Part shown: positions 1-9,179 of the stretch, in pieces
Layout of the letters: every line of letters starts with the position of its first letter
How positions within the stretch are numbered: position 1 is the stretch's first letter
Assembly (NCBI GenBank): GCA_012033205.1
Contig: JAAUSO010000024.1
Span: forward strand, 1 to 57,123
Direction: 5' to 3'
DNA length: 57,123 bases
Origin: Richelia sp. SL_2_1
GTDB lineage: Bacteria > Cyanobacteriota > Cyanobacteriia > Cyanobacteriales > Nostocaceae
Translations under genes and position numbers: made by a program
Notes under the pieces: generated by a model
Told to the model about the DNA's origin: nothing
What the model saw: only the letters and a program-made list of their open reading frames with translations
Databases searched by the model: none

Positions 1-699
1 GCAGAAGGTGCTGCACTTAGTGCCTCAACATTCGGAGAAGGAAAAGCGGGGAATGTGACGGTAACAGCCAAAGATACTGTTTCCCTTACAGATGCTCGCA
101 TCTTCAACAGAGTGGAAGCAGGTGGTGTGGGTAATGGTGGAAATATTACCGTTAATGCCGGTTCCTTGAATTTAACAGAAGGTGCTAGGCTTTCTGCCGC
201 AACATTCGGAAAAGGGAATGCCGGGAATGTGACACTAACAGCCAATGATACAGTTTCCCTTACAGATGCTAATATCTTCAGCACGGTGCAAGCAGGTGGT
301 GTGGGTGATGGTGGAAATATTACCGTTAATGCCGGTTCCTTCAACTTAGCAGAAGGTGCTGCACTTAGTGCCTCAACATTCGGAGAAGGAAAAGCGGGGA
401 GTGTGACGGTAACAGCCAAAGATACTGTTTCCCTTACAGATGCTAATATCTTCAACAGAGTGCAAGCAGGTGGTGTGGGTAATGGTGGAAATATTACCGT
501 TGATGCCGGTTCCTTCAACTTAACAGAAGGTGCTAGGCTTTCTGCCGCAACATTCGGAAAAGGGAATGCCGGGAATGTGACACTAACAGCCAATGATACA
601 GTTTCCCTTACAGGTAGTGCTTTTATCTTCAGCACGGTAGAAGCAGGGGCTGTAGGAAAAGGTGGCGATATCAATATCAATACTGCAAACCTAACACTG
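1..699 (+). repeat. In-gene tandem repeat: four 58-codon units in two 348-bp super-units
   Basis: Units of 174 bp start at 1, 175, 349 and 523; the last is one codon longer. Units 1 and 3 share the opening AEGAALSASTFGEGKAG, and units 2 and 4 share TEGARLSAATFGKGNAG. Alternate units are therefore much more alike than neighbours, and the true period is 348 bp (A-B-A-B). The array probably continues upstream of the window. Confidence 0.9.
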
Positions 700-1926
700 C
701 AAGATGCTGGTGTAATACTAACTCTTACTCGTGAAGAATCTAATAATCAACCAGGAGGTAGGGGAAATGCGGGGAATGTGAATGTGAATGTTTCGGGTGT
801 TGTGGATATTGCTGGCACAGAAGATGGATTTTCCAGTGGGATTCGCAGCGGTGTACTACAAGGTACAGAAGGCAAGGGGGGTGACATTACCATTAATGCA
901 GATTCTTTGAAATTACGAGATGGCGCTATATTAAATGCACCCACAGAAAATAACCAGAAGGGTGGTGATATTACGGTAAACGTGAAAGTGTTTGAAGCGC
1001 TTAACGGTGGACAAGTCATCACAACTACCTCAAGTGATGGACCCGCAGGTAAAATTACAGTCAACGCTACTCAGAAAATAATAATTAATAATAGTGCCAA
1101 TTTCAGCGACAGGTTTGCTAAATTACCAGAACGTGTTTTCAATATTCTTGAAGAGAATGATGATGCTAATAGTGGCTTTTTCGTCAGTTCCACAGGTTCT
1201 GGCAATACAGGCAATATCGAAATCAACTCCCCCAAAATCACCCTAGATAACCAAGGTATACTCAATGCCGAATCGGAATCCGTTAACGGTGGTAACATCA
1301 ACCTCAACGTGAGTGAATTATTCCTGCTCCGTCGCGGTAGTCAAATCACCACCAATACAGGTACTACTCAACAAGGTGGTAATGGTGGCAACATCACAAT
1401 CAACGCCCCTAATGGTTTTATCGTCGCCTTTCCCAAAGAAAATAGCGACATCACCGCCAATGCTTTCACGGGTACTGGTGGCAATGTTCAAATTAACTCT
1501 CAAGGTATCTTTGGTATCGAACCCCGCACAGAGCAAACTGCTCAAAGCGATATTACAGCCAGTTCCCAATTAGGAGTTCCCGGAAATGTTAATCTCACTA
1601 CTCCAGATAATAGCAATATCCAGAATAGCCTTACAGAATTACTAGAAAACCCAATTGATAGCGAAGCTTTAATTGCAACTAGTTGCGTAGTCAGAAGTCG
1701 CGAAAGAAACGGCACTTTCTTTATTACTGGTAGTCAAGGTTTCCCCTATCGTCCCGGTGATGCAGTACCTTCTGTCTACTCTACCATTGGAGTGCAATCT
1801 GTAACAAATAGTATATCTGAAAAGCCGCGTCGTCGCTGGGAAATTGGAGATCCCATTGTTGAACCATCGGGGGTTTATCGTTTGGAGAATGGGCAACGTA
1901 TACTGAGTCGGGAGTGTATGAAATAA
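1..1926 (+). CDS. Filamentous haemagglutinin-like two-partner-secretion exoprotein (5'-truncated by window edge)
   Basis: The reading frame is already open at base 1, so the gene starts upstream and only the C-terminal 641 residues are seen. Almost the whole length is Gly/Asn/Thr-rich sequence with recurring GGNITV/NAGNV motifs, the pattern of a right-handed parallel beta-helix as in haemagglutinin-type exoproteins carried across the outer membrane by a TpsB/Omp85 pore. The first 230 residues are four nearly identical 58-residue units. After the helix comes a non-repetitive tail with a lone Cys in ATSCVVRSRERNGTF, a GFPYRPGDAVPSV stretch and a second Cys at the end (SRECMK). This tail is typical of cyanobacterial members of the family. 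The N-terminal TPS secretion domain and the partner pore are not in the window. Role in adhesion or surface interaction is inferred from the family. Confidence 0.85.
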   Translation, partial: AEGAALSASTFGEGKAGNVTVTAKDTVSLTDARIFNRVEAGGVGNGGNITVNAGSLNLTEGARLSAATFGKGNAGNVTLTANDTVSLTDANIFSTVQAGGVGDGGNITVNAGSFNLAEGAALSASTFGEGKAGSVTVTAKDTVSLTDANIFNRVQAGGVGNGGNITVDAGSFNLTEGARLSAATFGKGNAGNVTLTANDTVSLTGSAFIFSTVEAGAVGKGGDININTANLTLQDAGVILTLTREESNNQPGGRGNAGNVNVNVSGVVDIAGTEDGFSSGIRSGVLQGTEGKGGDITINADSLKLRDGAILNAPTENNQKGGDITVNVKVFEALNGGQVITTTSSDGPAGKITVNATQKIIINNSANFSDRFAKLPERVFNILEENDDANSGFFVSSTGSGNTGNIEINSPKITLDNQGILNAESESVNGGNINLNVSELFLLRRGSQITTNTGTTQQGGNGGNITINAPNGFIVAFPKENSDITANAFTGTGGNVQINSQGIFGIEPRTEQTAQSDITASSQLGVPGNVNLTTPDNSNIQNSLTELLENPIDSEALIATSCVVRSRERNGTFFITGSQGFPYRPGDAVPSVYSTIGVQSVTNSISEKPRRRWEIGDPIVEPSGVYRLENGQRILSRECMK

Positions 1927-1931
1927 TTGGG

Positions 1932-2137
1932 TACAGCGGTTTTAACTTGGGTGGAATACAAATTTTACCAGAACCGCCGTACTGCTCCCCTCTCCTTGAC
2001 AAGGAGAGGGGATGGGGGTGAGGTTGTATTAGACATCTCCGGAAAAGACGTAGCAATGCTACGTCTCTACAAAGGTTTTGGACAACGCATAATTAATTTC
2101 CGGAGATGTCTATTGAAATCAACTGAAATTTGCTATA
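1932..2137 (+). repeat. Long-hairpin interspersed element (family B), interrupted by a family-A MITE
   Basis: The left part (AGCGGTTTT, then GGGTGGAATACAAATTTTACC, with the second stretch starting near 1950) and the right part (CAACTGAAATTTGCTATA) match the two ends of the element at 56911-57041. Between them is a G/C-rich hairpin with CCCCTCTCCTT and AAGGAGAGGGG arms near 1986-2011. The element is split by the 81-bp insertion at 2031-2111. Without the insert and its target duplication it is about 122 bp, close to the other copy. Confidence 0.8.
2031..2111 (+). mobile_element. MITE-like element A, copy 1 (81 bp, 15-bp inverted ends, ATT target duplication)
   Basis: The ends are perfect inverted repeats: AGACATCTCCGGAAA on the left and TTTCCGGAGATGTCT on the right. 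ATT stands directly outside both ends (2028-2030 and 2112-2114), consistent with a 3-bp target-site duplication. The interior holds a palindrome built on GACGTAGC-AAT-GCTACGTC followed by about 40 bp of unique sequence. A second copy is at 43749-43836. No ORF is inside, so transposition would need an enzyme encoded elsewhere. Confidence 0.82.
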
Positions 2138-2160
2138 TCTGTGATCTCAGACAATCATCC

Positions 2161-3309
2161 TCAAAACCCGGCTTCTGAATCAGCTGCTAATCCCACAGCT
2201 TCCGAGATATTACTTAAGCCATTTTGTTCTAATTTCAACAGCAAACCTTGGAGAATCCGACGTATCATTCCGGGACCTTCGTAAACCCAACCAGTATAAA
2301 CTTGAACTAAGCTTGCACCAGCAGTAATTTTATCCCAAGCGTCTTCTGCGGTGAAGATACCACCAACACCGATGATGGGCATTTCTCCTTGGGTTTGCTG
2401 CCAAATATACTTAATTATCTCCGTGGAACGTTCACGCACTGGTTTACCACTAATTCCACCCGCTTCTTCTGAGATTAATTTACCAGTTTGTTTGAGTACT
2501 TGAGTTTTTAACTGTTCACGCTTGATGGTAGTGTTGGTGGCAATAATTCCCGCTAATTGATAACTTTGAGCTAAAGAGACAATTTCTGTAATTGCTTCCC
2601 ATTCCAAATCCGGCGCAATTTTTACAAATATGGGTTTTTGTAAATCATTTTCTGCTCGTAAAGCATCCAAGATTGAAGCGAGCATAGTTGCATCTTGTAA
2701 TTTTCGCAATCCTGGCGTATTAGGCGAAGAAACATTTACTACAAAATAATCACCGTAATTTTTCAGTAATTTAAAGCTATGACCATAATCATTGGCGGCT
2801 TCTGTTAACGGTGTTACTTTAGACTTGCCTAAATTTATACCTATAGGAATTAAGGAGTCTGGCTTGGAAGTGAGTTTTGTCAAACGTGCAGCCATTGCAG
2901 CCGCACCGCAGTTATTAAAACCCATACGGTTCAGAGCGGCTTCGTCTTTCGGTAAACGAAACAAGCGGGGACGGGGATTTCCCGGTTGTGCCAGAGATGT
3001 GACAGTTCCGACTTCTGCAAAACCGAAACCCAAACTAGACCACATGGGAATAGCCACACCATCCTTGTCAAATCCCGCAGCTAAACCCACAGGATTGGGG
3101 AATTGCAGTCCAAACAGCGATTGTGACAACCGGGAATCTTGTAAGCATAAGGATTGCTGCAAACGCTTTTTGACCAAATTTGCCAAAGGTTGTTTATCAC
3201 CTTGTCCCAACCATTCTAAAGTGCGAATAGTTTGAGAATGCAAATTTTCGGGATCTGCTTTTAACAGATTGAATAATAGCGGACGAAATACAACTTGATA
3301 AATATCCAA
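2161..3309 (-). CDS. pyrD: Dihydroorotate dehydrogenase (quinone), class 2
   Basis: Oxidises dihydroorotate to orotate in pyrimidine synthesis, using FMN and passing electrons to membrane quinone. The 382-residue length, the N-terminal amphipathic segment ([13 protein letters not shown]) and the motifs [21 protein letters not shown] (catalytic Ser region), [14 protein letters not shown] and IIGVGGI with a [11 protein letters not shown] tail are those of class 2 enzymes. The start is TTG. The next upstream in-frame codons run to a stop with no ATG or GTG, and the residues read from TTG match the family N-terminus, so the rare start is probably real. The gene stands alone, facing away from the antiporter's 3' end region. 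Confidence 0.95.
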   Translation of the reverse strand: MDIYQVVFRPLLFNLLKADPENLHSQTIRTLEWLGQGDKQPLANLVKKRLQQSLCLQDSRLSQSLFGLQFPNPVGLAAGFDKDGVAIPMWSSLGFGFAEVGTVTSLAQPGNPRPRLFRLPKDEAALNRMGFNNCGAAAMAARLTKLTSKPDSLIPIGINLGKSKVTPLTEAANDYGHSFKLLKNYGDYFVVNVSSPNTPGLRKLQDATMLASILDALRAENDLQKPIFVKIAPDLEWEAITEIVSLAQSYQLAGIIATNTTIKREQLKTQVLKQTGKLISEEAGGISGKPVRERSTEIIKYIWQQTQGEMPIIGVGGIFTAEDAWDKITAGASLVQVYTGWVYEGPGMIRRILQGLLLKLEQNGLSNISEAVGLAADSEAGF

Positions 3310-3448
3310 TTAACTGATCGATAGCTTAACTTAAATGGTTCAATTTTATCATCTTTGTAATTACACAAAATTTGTTGATCAAACCAAACAATCTAATAGT
3401 TTGTCCCATTAATTTTGACAGATTTAGGTTGTTTACCGACGTAATGTA

Positions 3449-3471
3449 GAGACGTTGCAATGCAACGTCTC
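3449..3471 (+). repeat. Perfect 11-bp-arm palindrome (GAGACGTTGCA-A-TGCAACGTCTC), interspersed repeat
   Basis: A 23-bp palindrome lies between the convergently read ends of pyrD upstream sequence and the antiporter gene. It belongs to the same family as the palindromes at about 2046-2067, 43766-43794 and 55761-55783, with TTGCAA in place of TAGCAAT at the centre. It is followed by TTTCCGGGAAAAC, resembling the TTTCCGGAGATG end of element A, so it may be a decayed copy. Confidence 0.7.
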
Positions 3472-3576
3472 CCAAAATTTCCGGGAAAACTAATAGTACT
3501 CGAACACTTAAATTTGCTCAATAGATATCTCACCCGTTCGCGGTAACATAGTCGCGTAATTGGTAGTTTTGCCCAA

Positions 3577-4695
3577 TTAAGAAGAACTTTCTTTTCTTTT
3601 TCTAGCTGCTCGTTTTTCTTGAATAGTAATAACAATCAAGGTAATAGCAGTTAGGGGGAAAACAAACCAAAGCATTATATCTATGTAGGTAGATAAAACA
3701 TCGCGATTCTTAGTGTAGTATAAAATAAGATATCCTGTATAAGCTACGTAATAAAATAAAAATAATATTCCCTCCCAACGATCAATTCGTCTTCCAGAAC
3801 AAAAAATAGGCAGGCAGGCAAAGGCAACAGCGAGCGCCACTGGAATATCAAATTGAATTGCTTCTATACTAACTGGAATACCTTCTGGTGCAATTATTCC
3901 TGAAACTCCTAGAACCACCAAAATATTAAAAATATTACTACCTAAAACATTGCCGACTGCAATATCTCTTTCTCCTCGCAAACTGGCGACAACAGAGGTA
4001 GCAAGTTCTGGTAAAGATGTTCCCACAGCAACAATTGTTAAGCCGATAATTAATTCACTTAATCCCAAGCTTCTGGCTATGGCTATCGCCGAATCTACCA
4101 ACCAGCGAGAACCTAATACCAATAACCCCAAGCCACCAACAACAAAAACTAGATTTTTGAGCCAAATTAACGGTGTTCTATTTTCTGAATCACCGTACTC
4201 TCTAACAAATTCATCATCTTCTGAATTGTTAGCATCATTTTTTTGTTTGCTACCTTGATAGATCAAAGACAAAGTATAGGCTATCCCACCAGCAAACAAA
4301 ATAATACTATCAACTCGACCTAGTTGCCCATCTAAACTAAATAATAAAAGCAACAAGGATACCCCGATCATAATTGGTACATCAGACCTAATTAATTGCC
4401 GAGTCACAATTAAAGGGGCAACCAAAGCGGATATACCGAGAACAAATAAAACGTTGAAGATATTACTGCCGACTACATTACCAATACTAATATCTGATTG
4501 TTCTGCAAAACTGGACATAATACTAACCGACATTTCTGGCGCACTTGTACCATAAGCGACAATAGTTAATCCTACAATTAAAGGAGGAATTCCTAAAATA
4601 GCAGCAATGCGAGATGCACCTTTGACTAAAAATTCGGCACCGATTACTAGCAATATTATTCCTGCTGCCAAAAACAAAAAAGTTATCGGGGTCAT
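3577..4695 (-). CDS. Calcium/sodium (cation) antiporter, CaCA family, YrbG-like
   Basis: A 372-residue integral membrane protein with about ten hydrophobic helices arranged as two homologous halves. Each half carries the alpha-repeat signature: GTSAPEMSVSIMSS with GNVVGSNIFN near residue 50-80, and GTSLPELATSVVAS with GNVLGSNIFN near 225-255. The acidic residue in each GTS-PE motif is the known ion-coordinating position of Na+/Ca2+ exchangers. The central loop, NDANNSEDDEFVREYGD, is acidic and probably cytoplasmic. The C-terminus is very basic (EKRAARKRKESSS). It would exchange Ca2+ or another cation for Na+ or H+ across the inner membrane. The substrate cannot be told from sequence. The start is ATG; the gene appears monocistronic. 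Confidence 0.9.
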   Translation of the reverse strand: MTPITFLFLAAGIILLVIGAEFLVKGASRIAAILGIPPLIVGLTIVAYGTSAPEMSVSIMSSFAEQSDISIGNVVGSNIFNVLFVLGISALVAPLIVTRQLIRSDVPIMIGVSLLLLLFSLDGQLGRVDSIILFAGGIAYTLSLIYQGSKQKNDANNSEDDEFVREYGDSENRTPLIWLKNLVFVVGGLGLLVLGSRWLVDSAIAIARSLGLSELIIGLTIVAVGTSLPELATSVVASLRGERDIAVGNVLGSNIFNILVVLGVSGIIAPEGIPVSIEAIQFDIPVALAVAFACLPIFCSGRRIDRWEGILFLFYYVAYTGYLILYYTKNRDVLSTYIDIMLWFVFPLTAITLIVITIQEKRAARKRKESSS

Positions 4696-4964
4696 AAATA
4701 AAAAATATACGTTAGTTTAATTATTAATTAGAATACTTGAATTCCGATTATCTTTAACAATTAAGCGGCGTTGTAGCGAACTGCTTTCCATAAACGCTTC
4801 AAACCGCAAATTCAAAGAAGAAAACCACAATCTGCCTTCTAAAAAGGGGGATAGCCGGGTTACGCGCTGTCCGGGGACACTACACTGCTTTGACGCTTCC
4901 GTATGATTTTGCTAGGTTTTCTGGGCATCTTATATATTAACAGGCTATATTTACCGAGAATCAG

Positions 4965-7805
4965 ATGAGGCAGCATCAAAATTTTTCAGTCGCCGAACAG
5001 CAAATCTTGACATTGGGGCGCATCCTTGAGACTTTGAGGGAAGAGGATGATGCTGACATTCTGATTGAAACGACTATTTCATATATCAAAGAGCAGTTTG
5101 ATTATTCTTTAATTTGGATTGCTCTTTATGACCGTCTCAATCATATATTGTTCGGTAAAGGCGGTGTGATACCCTCAAGTGATGATAATAGTTATTTACA
5201 GCAACGGGTGGTTTTGAGTCCGGGGGATTTGTTAGAACAAGTAGTGATTCAGCAGCGTCCGATGGGTGTAGCTGATTTACGATTGGAAAAACGGGCTGAA
5301 GGGTGGCAAGAAATTGCCGTGAAGTTAGATATCCAAGGAACAATTATGTTACCTATCCGCTACAAAGACCGTTGTTTGGGTGTGCTTATGCTCGCTTCCA
5401 AACGCTGGGGTTACTTAATCGGTAGCGAAGCTAAGGCAATGTTAATGATTGTAGTAGGAGAATTGGGTGCGGCACTTTTTCGATTGGAAATGGATTTACA
5501 ACACAAACAAACTAAGCACCCAGATCAAGTATTGTTGCGACTGTTGGAAAAAATCAGAACTTTAGCAACTTTAGAACAAAGATTAGAAGCTGTAGTATCT
5601 GCTACTCATCAATTTATCATTCCCAACCGGACGAATGTTTATTGGTTTGACCCCAAGGAACATTCCTTTTGGCGGAGGATTAGTACTCAACATTTGAATA
5701 TCGGTAAATTAAGTCAAAATAAAGCCGAAAATGCCGTAACTGTAGAAGATTTAAGCGACTTTTATTATGCATTATCGGCAAATCAACTAGTTTGGATTGG
5801 AGAAGGGCGTAGTTCCCTGAAAAGTTATAGTACCCAAAAGCTGCTGAAGCGTCTTGATGTCCGCAGTCTTCTGGTTGCTCCGATTCTTTGGAAAAAAGAT
5901 TTATTGGGATTTTTAGCAGTAGAAGGTAAGGAACCTCGTATTTGGTCTGAAGCAGATAAAAACTTTGTTAAAGGTGCTGCGGGCTTAATTTCTTTGGTTT
6001 CCCTCACCCAAAAGATGGAAACTAGTATCCAACAAATTCAAGAAGACGCGATTCTTAAAAGTCAGATTGTAGAAAGCATTTATAACGATGAAAATATCGA
6101 ACAAGCTTTACATAGCTGTTCGGCAAAAGTTTTAAATCGATTAGCTGCAACTCGATTTTTATTATTATTTCGTGAGCGCGAAGAATCTGAATACAACTTT
6201 TTTTACCAAAGTCAACCGCATAATCGCCGATGTTTAAAATTTAGTTTGGATAAATTAAAAGAGGTAGATGCACAACTTTTAGAACGTTCTACTCAAGCTG
6301 TAGGAGTAGAGAAATTAGAAGATGATTTACGATTTTTTAACTGGCGTTCATCTTTGCTCGCAGCGGGAGTACGTTCAATTTTAGTTAGCAATTGTACCAA
6401 TCAAAAGGAAAGTAATGCCATTTTAATGATTGCCAGCGAAAACAATCGTTCATGGACAACAACCGAAAAGGAATTAATCCAAGTCGTTGCTCAACAATTA
6501 GGAGTAATTGTCCGTCAATGGCAACTGATTCAACAAAATCAACATCAACAACAAATTTGGCACACCTTTGAGCAAAGTCTACGCATTCTCGAACCCATTC
6601 AAAATACAAACCTTAGTGAACAAGAAAAACAACCTGAAATTATAATCCTCGAACAAATAGCGGCAATTCTCAACTGTCCCTTAACCGCACTATTATCCTG
6701 GAATCCCGGTGAAAAATTTGCCCAAATTATACCTGGATTTGTTGCTGGCGATCGCTTGTTCATAAACACCGATACGACTATCTCAATCCACACTGATGTA
6801 CTGATTCACTCAGCTATAACTACATCTGGTTTAGTAAGCGTTAATACTAGAGATTTACCGGAATCTACCAAACAATGGCTTTGCGGTAGCGCAATCGGGG
6901 AAATTTTGGTCATAGCCCTACGCACCGCTGAATATCAACCCACCGGCGTAATATTAATGGCAGACTACCACCAACGCAAATGGTTGCCAGAAACTTTGGA
7001 TGCGGTGAAAACTCTCGTCAACCAACTAGCCTGGTTGCGTCGGCAAAAACAAGTTACACAACTTCTTCACTGCAAAACTGAGGAATTACAACAACTCAAC
7101 TGGTACAAACATCGACGTTTTGAAGATATCCGGAGTAATGTAGTGATGTTACTCAGTCAAATGCACGATTTAGGTATTCCTAATAACCAACTAACTTTGA
7201 CACGCCATCAGCAATTATTAAGACAGTTAGATAATACCGTTGCTTCTACAACTGCGTTATTAAAGCTGGAGCAGTGGCAACTAATTTTTAATCGCGAAAC
7301 AATATTAATCGCAAGTTTAATCAAACATTGCTTGAAAGGAATTAACAAATTACTCAAACAACATAAACTCTGGGTTGGAGTACATGGTTTGGGACAAAAA
7401 TTAGAAGATGAACAATCATATATAGATGATGATTCCCTGAACTCTAACTCACAACTAACCATAAACGGCGACATTGTGAAAATTGAATTAATTCTCAGCG
7501 AATTATTAATCGCTGCTTGTCACCGCTCTCAAGAAGGTGGAAGAATCGATATTTGGTGTCGTCGTCTAGAACAGCAAATTATAGAAATATCTATTACAGA
7601 TAACGGTTCCATTCATCCCCAGTTATTAGAAGAATTACAACAAGATATGAACTCCGATATACTTGTTCCTTCCAAACTCAAACAACCACCAATGAAACAC
7701 CTAATAATATGTAAAAAACTCATAAAAAAACTTCAAGGACAATTGGATTTTTATCAATTACCAGATAGTCGGATAGTTAGTCGTTTGCTTTTACCGATTG
7801 AATAG
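4965..7805 (+). CDS. Multi-GAF sensor protein with degenerate histidine-kinase C-terminus
   Basis: 946 residues. At least four GAF-like modules can be read: about 10-165 (IWIALYDR ... LPIRYKDRCLGVLMLAS), 180-345 (VYWFDPKEH ... LLVAPILWKKDLLGFLAVEG), 365-520 and 545-705. The last 230 residues resemble a histidine kinase core that has lost key residues. The helix YKHRRFEDIRSNVVMLLSQM sits where a phospho-acceptor H-E-x-R-T would be. The N-box equivalent reads ELLIAACHRS without the usual Asn. Only the ITDNG element of the ATP lid is kept, with no GxGLGL. It is therefore probably a pseudo-kinase or partner protein that senses a ligand through GAF domains. No chromophore-binding Cys motif is evident. 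The gene stands alone, with no response regulator beside it. Confidence 0.8.
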   Translation: MRQHQNFSVAEQQILTLGRILETLREEDDADILIETTISYIKEQFDYSLIWIALYDRLNHILFGKGGVIPSSDDNSYLQQRVVLSPGDLLEQVVIQQRPMGVADLRLEKRAEGWQEIAVKLDIQGTIMLPIRYKDRCLGVLMLASKRWGYLIGSEAKAMLMIVVGELGAALFRLEMDLQHKQTKHPDQVLLRLLEKIRTLATLEQRLEAVVSATHQFIIPNRTNVYWFDPKEHSFWRRISTQHLNIGKLSQNKAENAVTVEDLSDFYYALSANQLVWIGEGRSSLKSYSTQKLLKRLDVRSLLVAPILWKKDLLGFLAVEGKEPRIWSEADKNFVKGAAGLISLVSLTQKMETSIQQIQEDAILKSQIVESIYNDENIEQALHSCSAKVLNRLAATRFLLLFREREESEYNFFYQSQPHNRRCLKFSLDKLKEVDAQLLERSTQAVGVEKLEDDLRFFNWRSSLLAAGVRSILVSNCTNQKESNAILMIASENNRSWTTTEKELIQVVAQQLGVIVRQWQLIQQNQHQQQIWHTFEQSLRILEPIQNTNLSEQEKQPEIIILEQIAAILNCPLTALLSWNPGEKFAQIIPGFVAGDRLFINTDTTISIHTDVLIHSAITTSGLVSVNTRDLPESTKQWLCGSAIGEILVIALRTAEYQPTGVILMADYHQRKWLPETLDAVKTLVNQLAWLRRQKQVTQLLHCKTEELQQLNWYKHRRFEDIRSNVVMLLSQMHDLGIPNNQLTLTRHQQLLRQLDNTVASTTALLKLEQWQLIFNRETILIASLIKHCLKGINKLLKQHKLWVGVHGLGQKLEDEQSYIDDDSLNSNSQLTINGDIVKIELILSELLIAACHRSQEGGRIDIWCRRLEQQIIEISITDNGSIHPQLLEELQQDMNSDILVPSKLKQPPMKHLIICKKLIKKLQGQLDFYQLPDSRIVSRLLLPIE

Positions 7806-7924
7806 GGAATTGGTAATTGGTAATTGGTAAAAGGCAAGAGGCTTTCATGCAACTGTCCACTGTCCACTGTCCACTGTCAACTGTTCTGTGGTTATAATTA
7901 ATTTCTGTAAATCTTACTACTCTT

Positions 7925-8083
7925 ATGGGACGCAAGATTTCTAAATCGGATTTACCATCCAAAATGTGTCCAGTGTGTCAGCGTCCTTTTACGTGGCGCA
8001 AAAAATGGGCAGATTGTTGGGATGACGTAAAATATTGTTCTGAACGTTGCCGTCGTCGGCGCTCAGAAGCTAATAAACAATGA
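7925..8083 (+). CDS. DUF2256 small zinc-ribbon protein
   Basis: A 52-residue ORF beginning MGRKISKSDLPSKMC. The Cys pattern CPVC (15/18), then C31, then YCSERC (38/42), and the block RPFTWRKKWADCWDDVKYCS, are the hallmark of the DUF2256 family. That family is common in cyanobacteria and proteobacteria, often near photolyase-like genes. No photolyase gene is present here. The Cys residues suggest a zinc site; molecular function is unknown. The stop is followed by 136 bp before the asparaginase gene on the same strand. The upstream gap 7806-7924 contains tandem GTCCACT-type repeats. Confidence 0.85.
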   Translation: MGRKISKSDLPSKMCPVCQRPFTWRKKWADCWDDVKYCSERCRRRRSEANKQ

Positions 8084-8219
8084 AAATTAATTGCTGAAAA
8101 ATGAGATGATAATTAAATCTATTAATTACTTATAATTACTGATATTTTCCAGCAGTAAGTAGAAACAATGAGCCTTTAAGCTCGATCAGATTTACACAAA
8201 AATAATCAACATCACAAAA

Positions 8220-9179
8220 ATGAATCTCTTGGTGAAACCTAAATTAATTATTCACGGTGGGGCTGGTAGCTCTCTTAAAGATAAAGGAGGAATCGAAACG
8301 GTACGCCGCTCTCTTTATCAAGTAGTTGAACAAGTATATTCTCTGCTGATATCAGGGGCTAGCGCCAATGAAGCGGTAGTTAAAGGTTGTCAAATGTTAG
8401 AGGATAACCCTTGTTTTAATGCCGGTACTGGTTCAGTGCTACAATCCGATGGTCAAATCCGCATGAGTGCCGCTTTAATGGATGGTACTGCACAAAGTTT
8501 TAGCGGTGTAATTAATATTACGCGAATTAAAAATCCCATTGATTTAGCACTAAGTTTACAAGATTCTCCAGACCGAGTTCTTTCGGATTATGGTGCCGCT
8601 GAATTAGCACGGGAATTAGGTATTCCTAGTTACAATCCTTTAACTGACACGCGCTTAGAAGAATGGTTACAGGAGCGTCAAGATAATTTTAAGAAAACAA
8701 TGGCTGGAGTAGTAGCTCAAAAGGAATTAGTATCAAATAACAATGCCAGACGCGGTACTATTGGCGTAGTTGCTTTAGATAGTCAAGGTAATCTCTGTGC
8801 AGGAACTTCCACCGGCGGCAAGGGTTTTGAACGCATCGGACGTGTCAGTGATTCTGCTATGCCCGCTGGTAATTATGCTACAAAAGATGCAGCCGTAAGT
8901 TGTACGGGAATTGGAGAAGATATTATCGATGAATGTTTAGCACCTCGAATTGTAGTGCGCGTCGGTGATGGTATGAATCTTCAAGATGCGATGCAGCGCT
9001 CATTTATTGAATCACAAGAAAATAAGCGGGACTTAGGGGCGATCGCCCTTGATGCTAAAGGAACGATTGCTTGGGGTAAAACTAGCCAAATATTGCTTGC
9101 TGCTTACCATGACGGCGAAAATATTGGCGATACATTAGAAGTATCAGAAGAGATGCAGGTAGGAAAGGTTAGAGGTTAG
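8220..9179 (+). CDS. Isoaspartyl peptidase / plant-type L-asparaginase (Ntn hydrolase)
   Basis: 319 residues. The N-terminal LIIHGGAGSS, the substrate-loop block DNPCFNAGTGSVL and the autocleavage/nucleophile motif RRGTIGVVALD (Thr180) define the type-2 asparaginase family. The proenzyme would cut itself before Thr180 to give alpha and beta subunits. STGGKGFERIGRVSDSAMPAGNYA and CTGIGED are the usual beta-subunit substrate-binding parts. It hydrolyses isoaspartyl dipeptides and asparagine, which in cyanobacteria fits turnover of cyanophycin-derived beta-aspartyl-arginine. The last codons (VRG, stop) are formed by the start of a GGTTAGA heptamer array (9167-9201), so the repeat has grown into the 3' end of the gene. 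Confidence 0.92.
   Translation: MNLLVKPKLIIHGGAGSSLKDKGGIETVRRSLYQVVEQVYSLLISGASANEAVVKGCQMLEDNPCFNAGTGSVLQSDGQIRMSAALMDGTAQSFSGVINITRIKNPIDLALSLQDSPDRVLSDYGAAELARELGIPSYNPLTDTRLEEWLQERQDNFKKTMAGVVAQKELVSNNNARRGTIGVVALDSQGNLCAGTSTGGKGFERIGRVSDSAMPAGNYATKDAAVSCTGIGEDIIDECLAPRIVVRVGDGMNLQDAMQRSFIESQENKRDLGAIALDAKGTIAWGKTSQILLAAYHDGENIGDTLEVSEEMQVGKVRG

Noticed and set aside
1927..2178. 83-codon ORF after the exoprotein gene
   Set aside because: It runs through elements B and A, which are non-coding hairpins repeated elsewhere; no protein family is visible.
3393..3635. 80-codon minus-strand ORF overlapping the antiporter 3' end
   Set aside because: It overlaps a solid gene out of frame and covers the palindromic repeat; composition is not protein-like.
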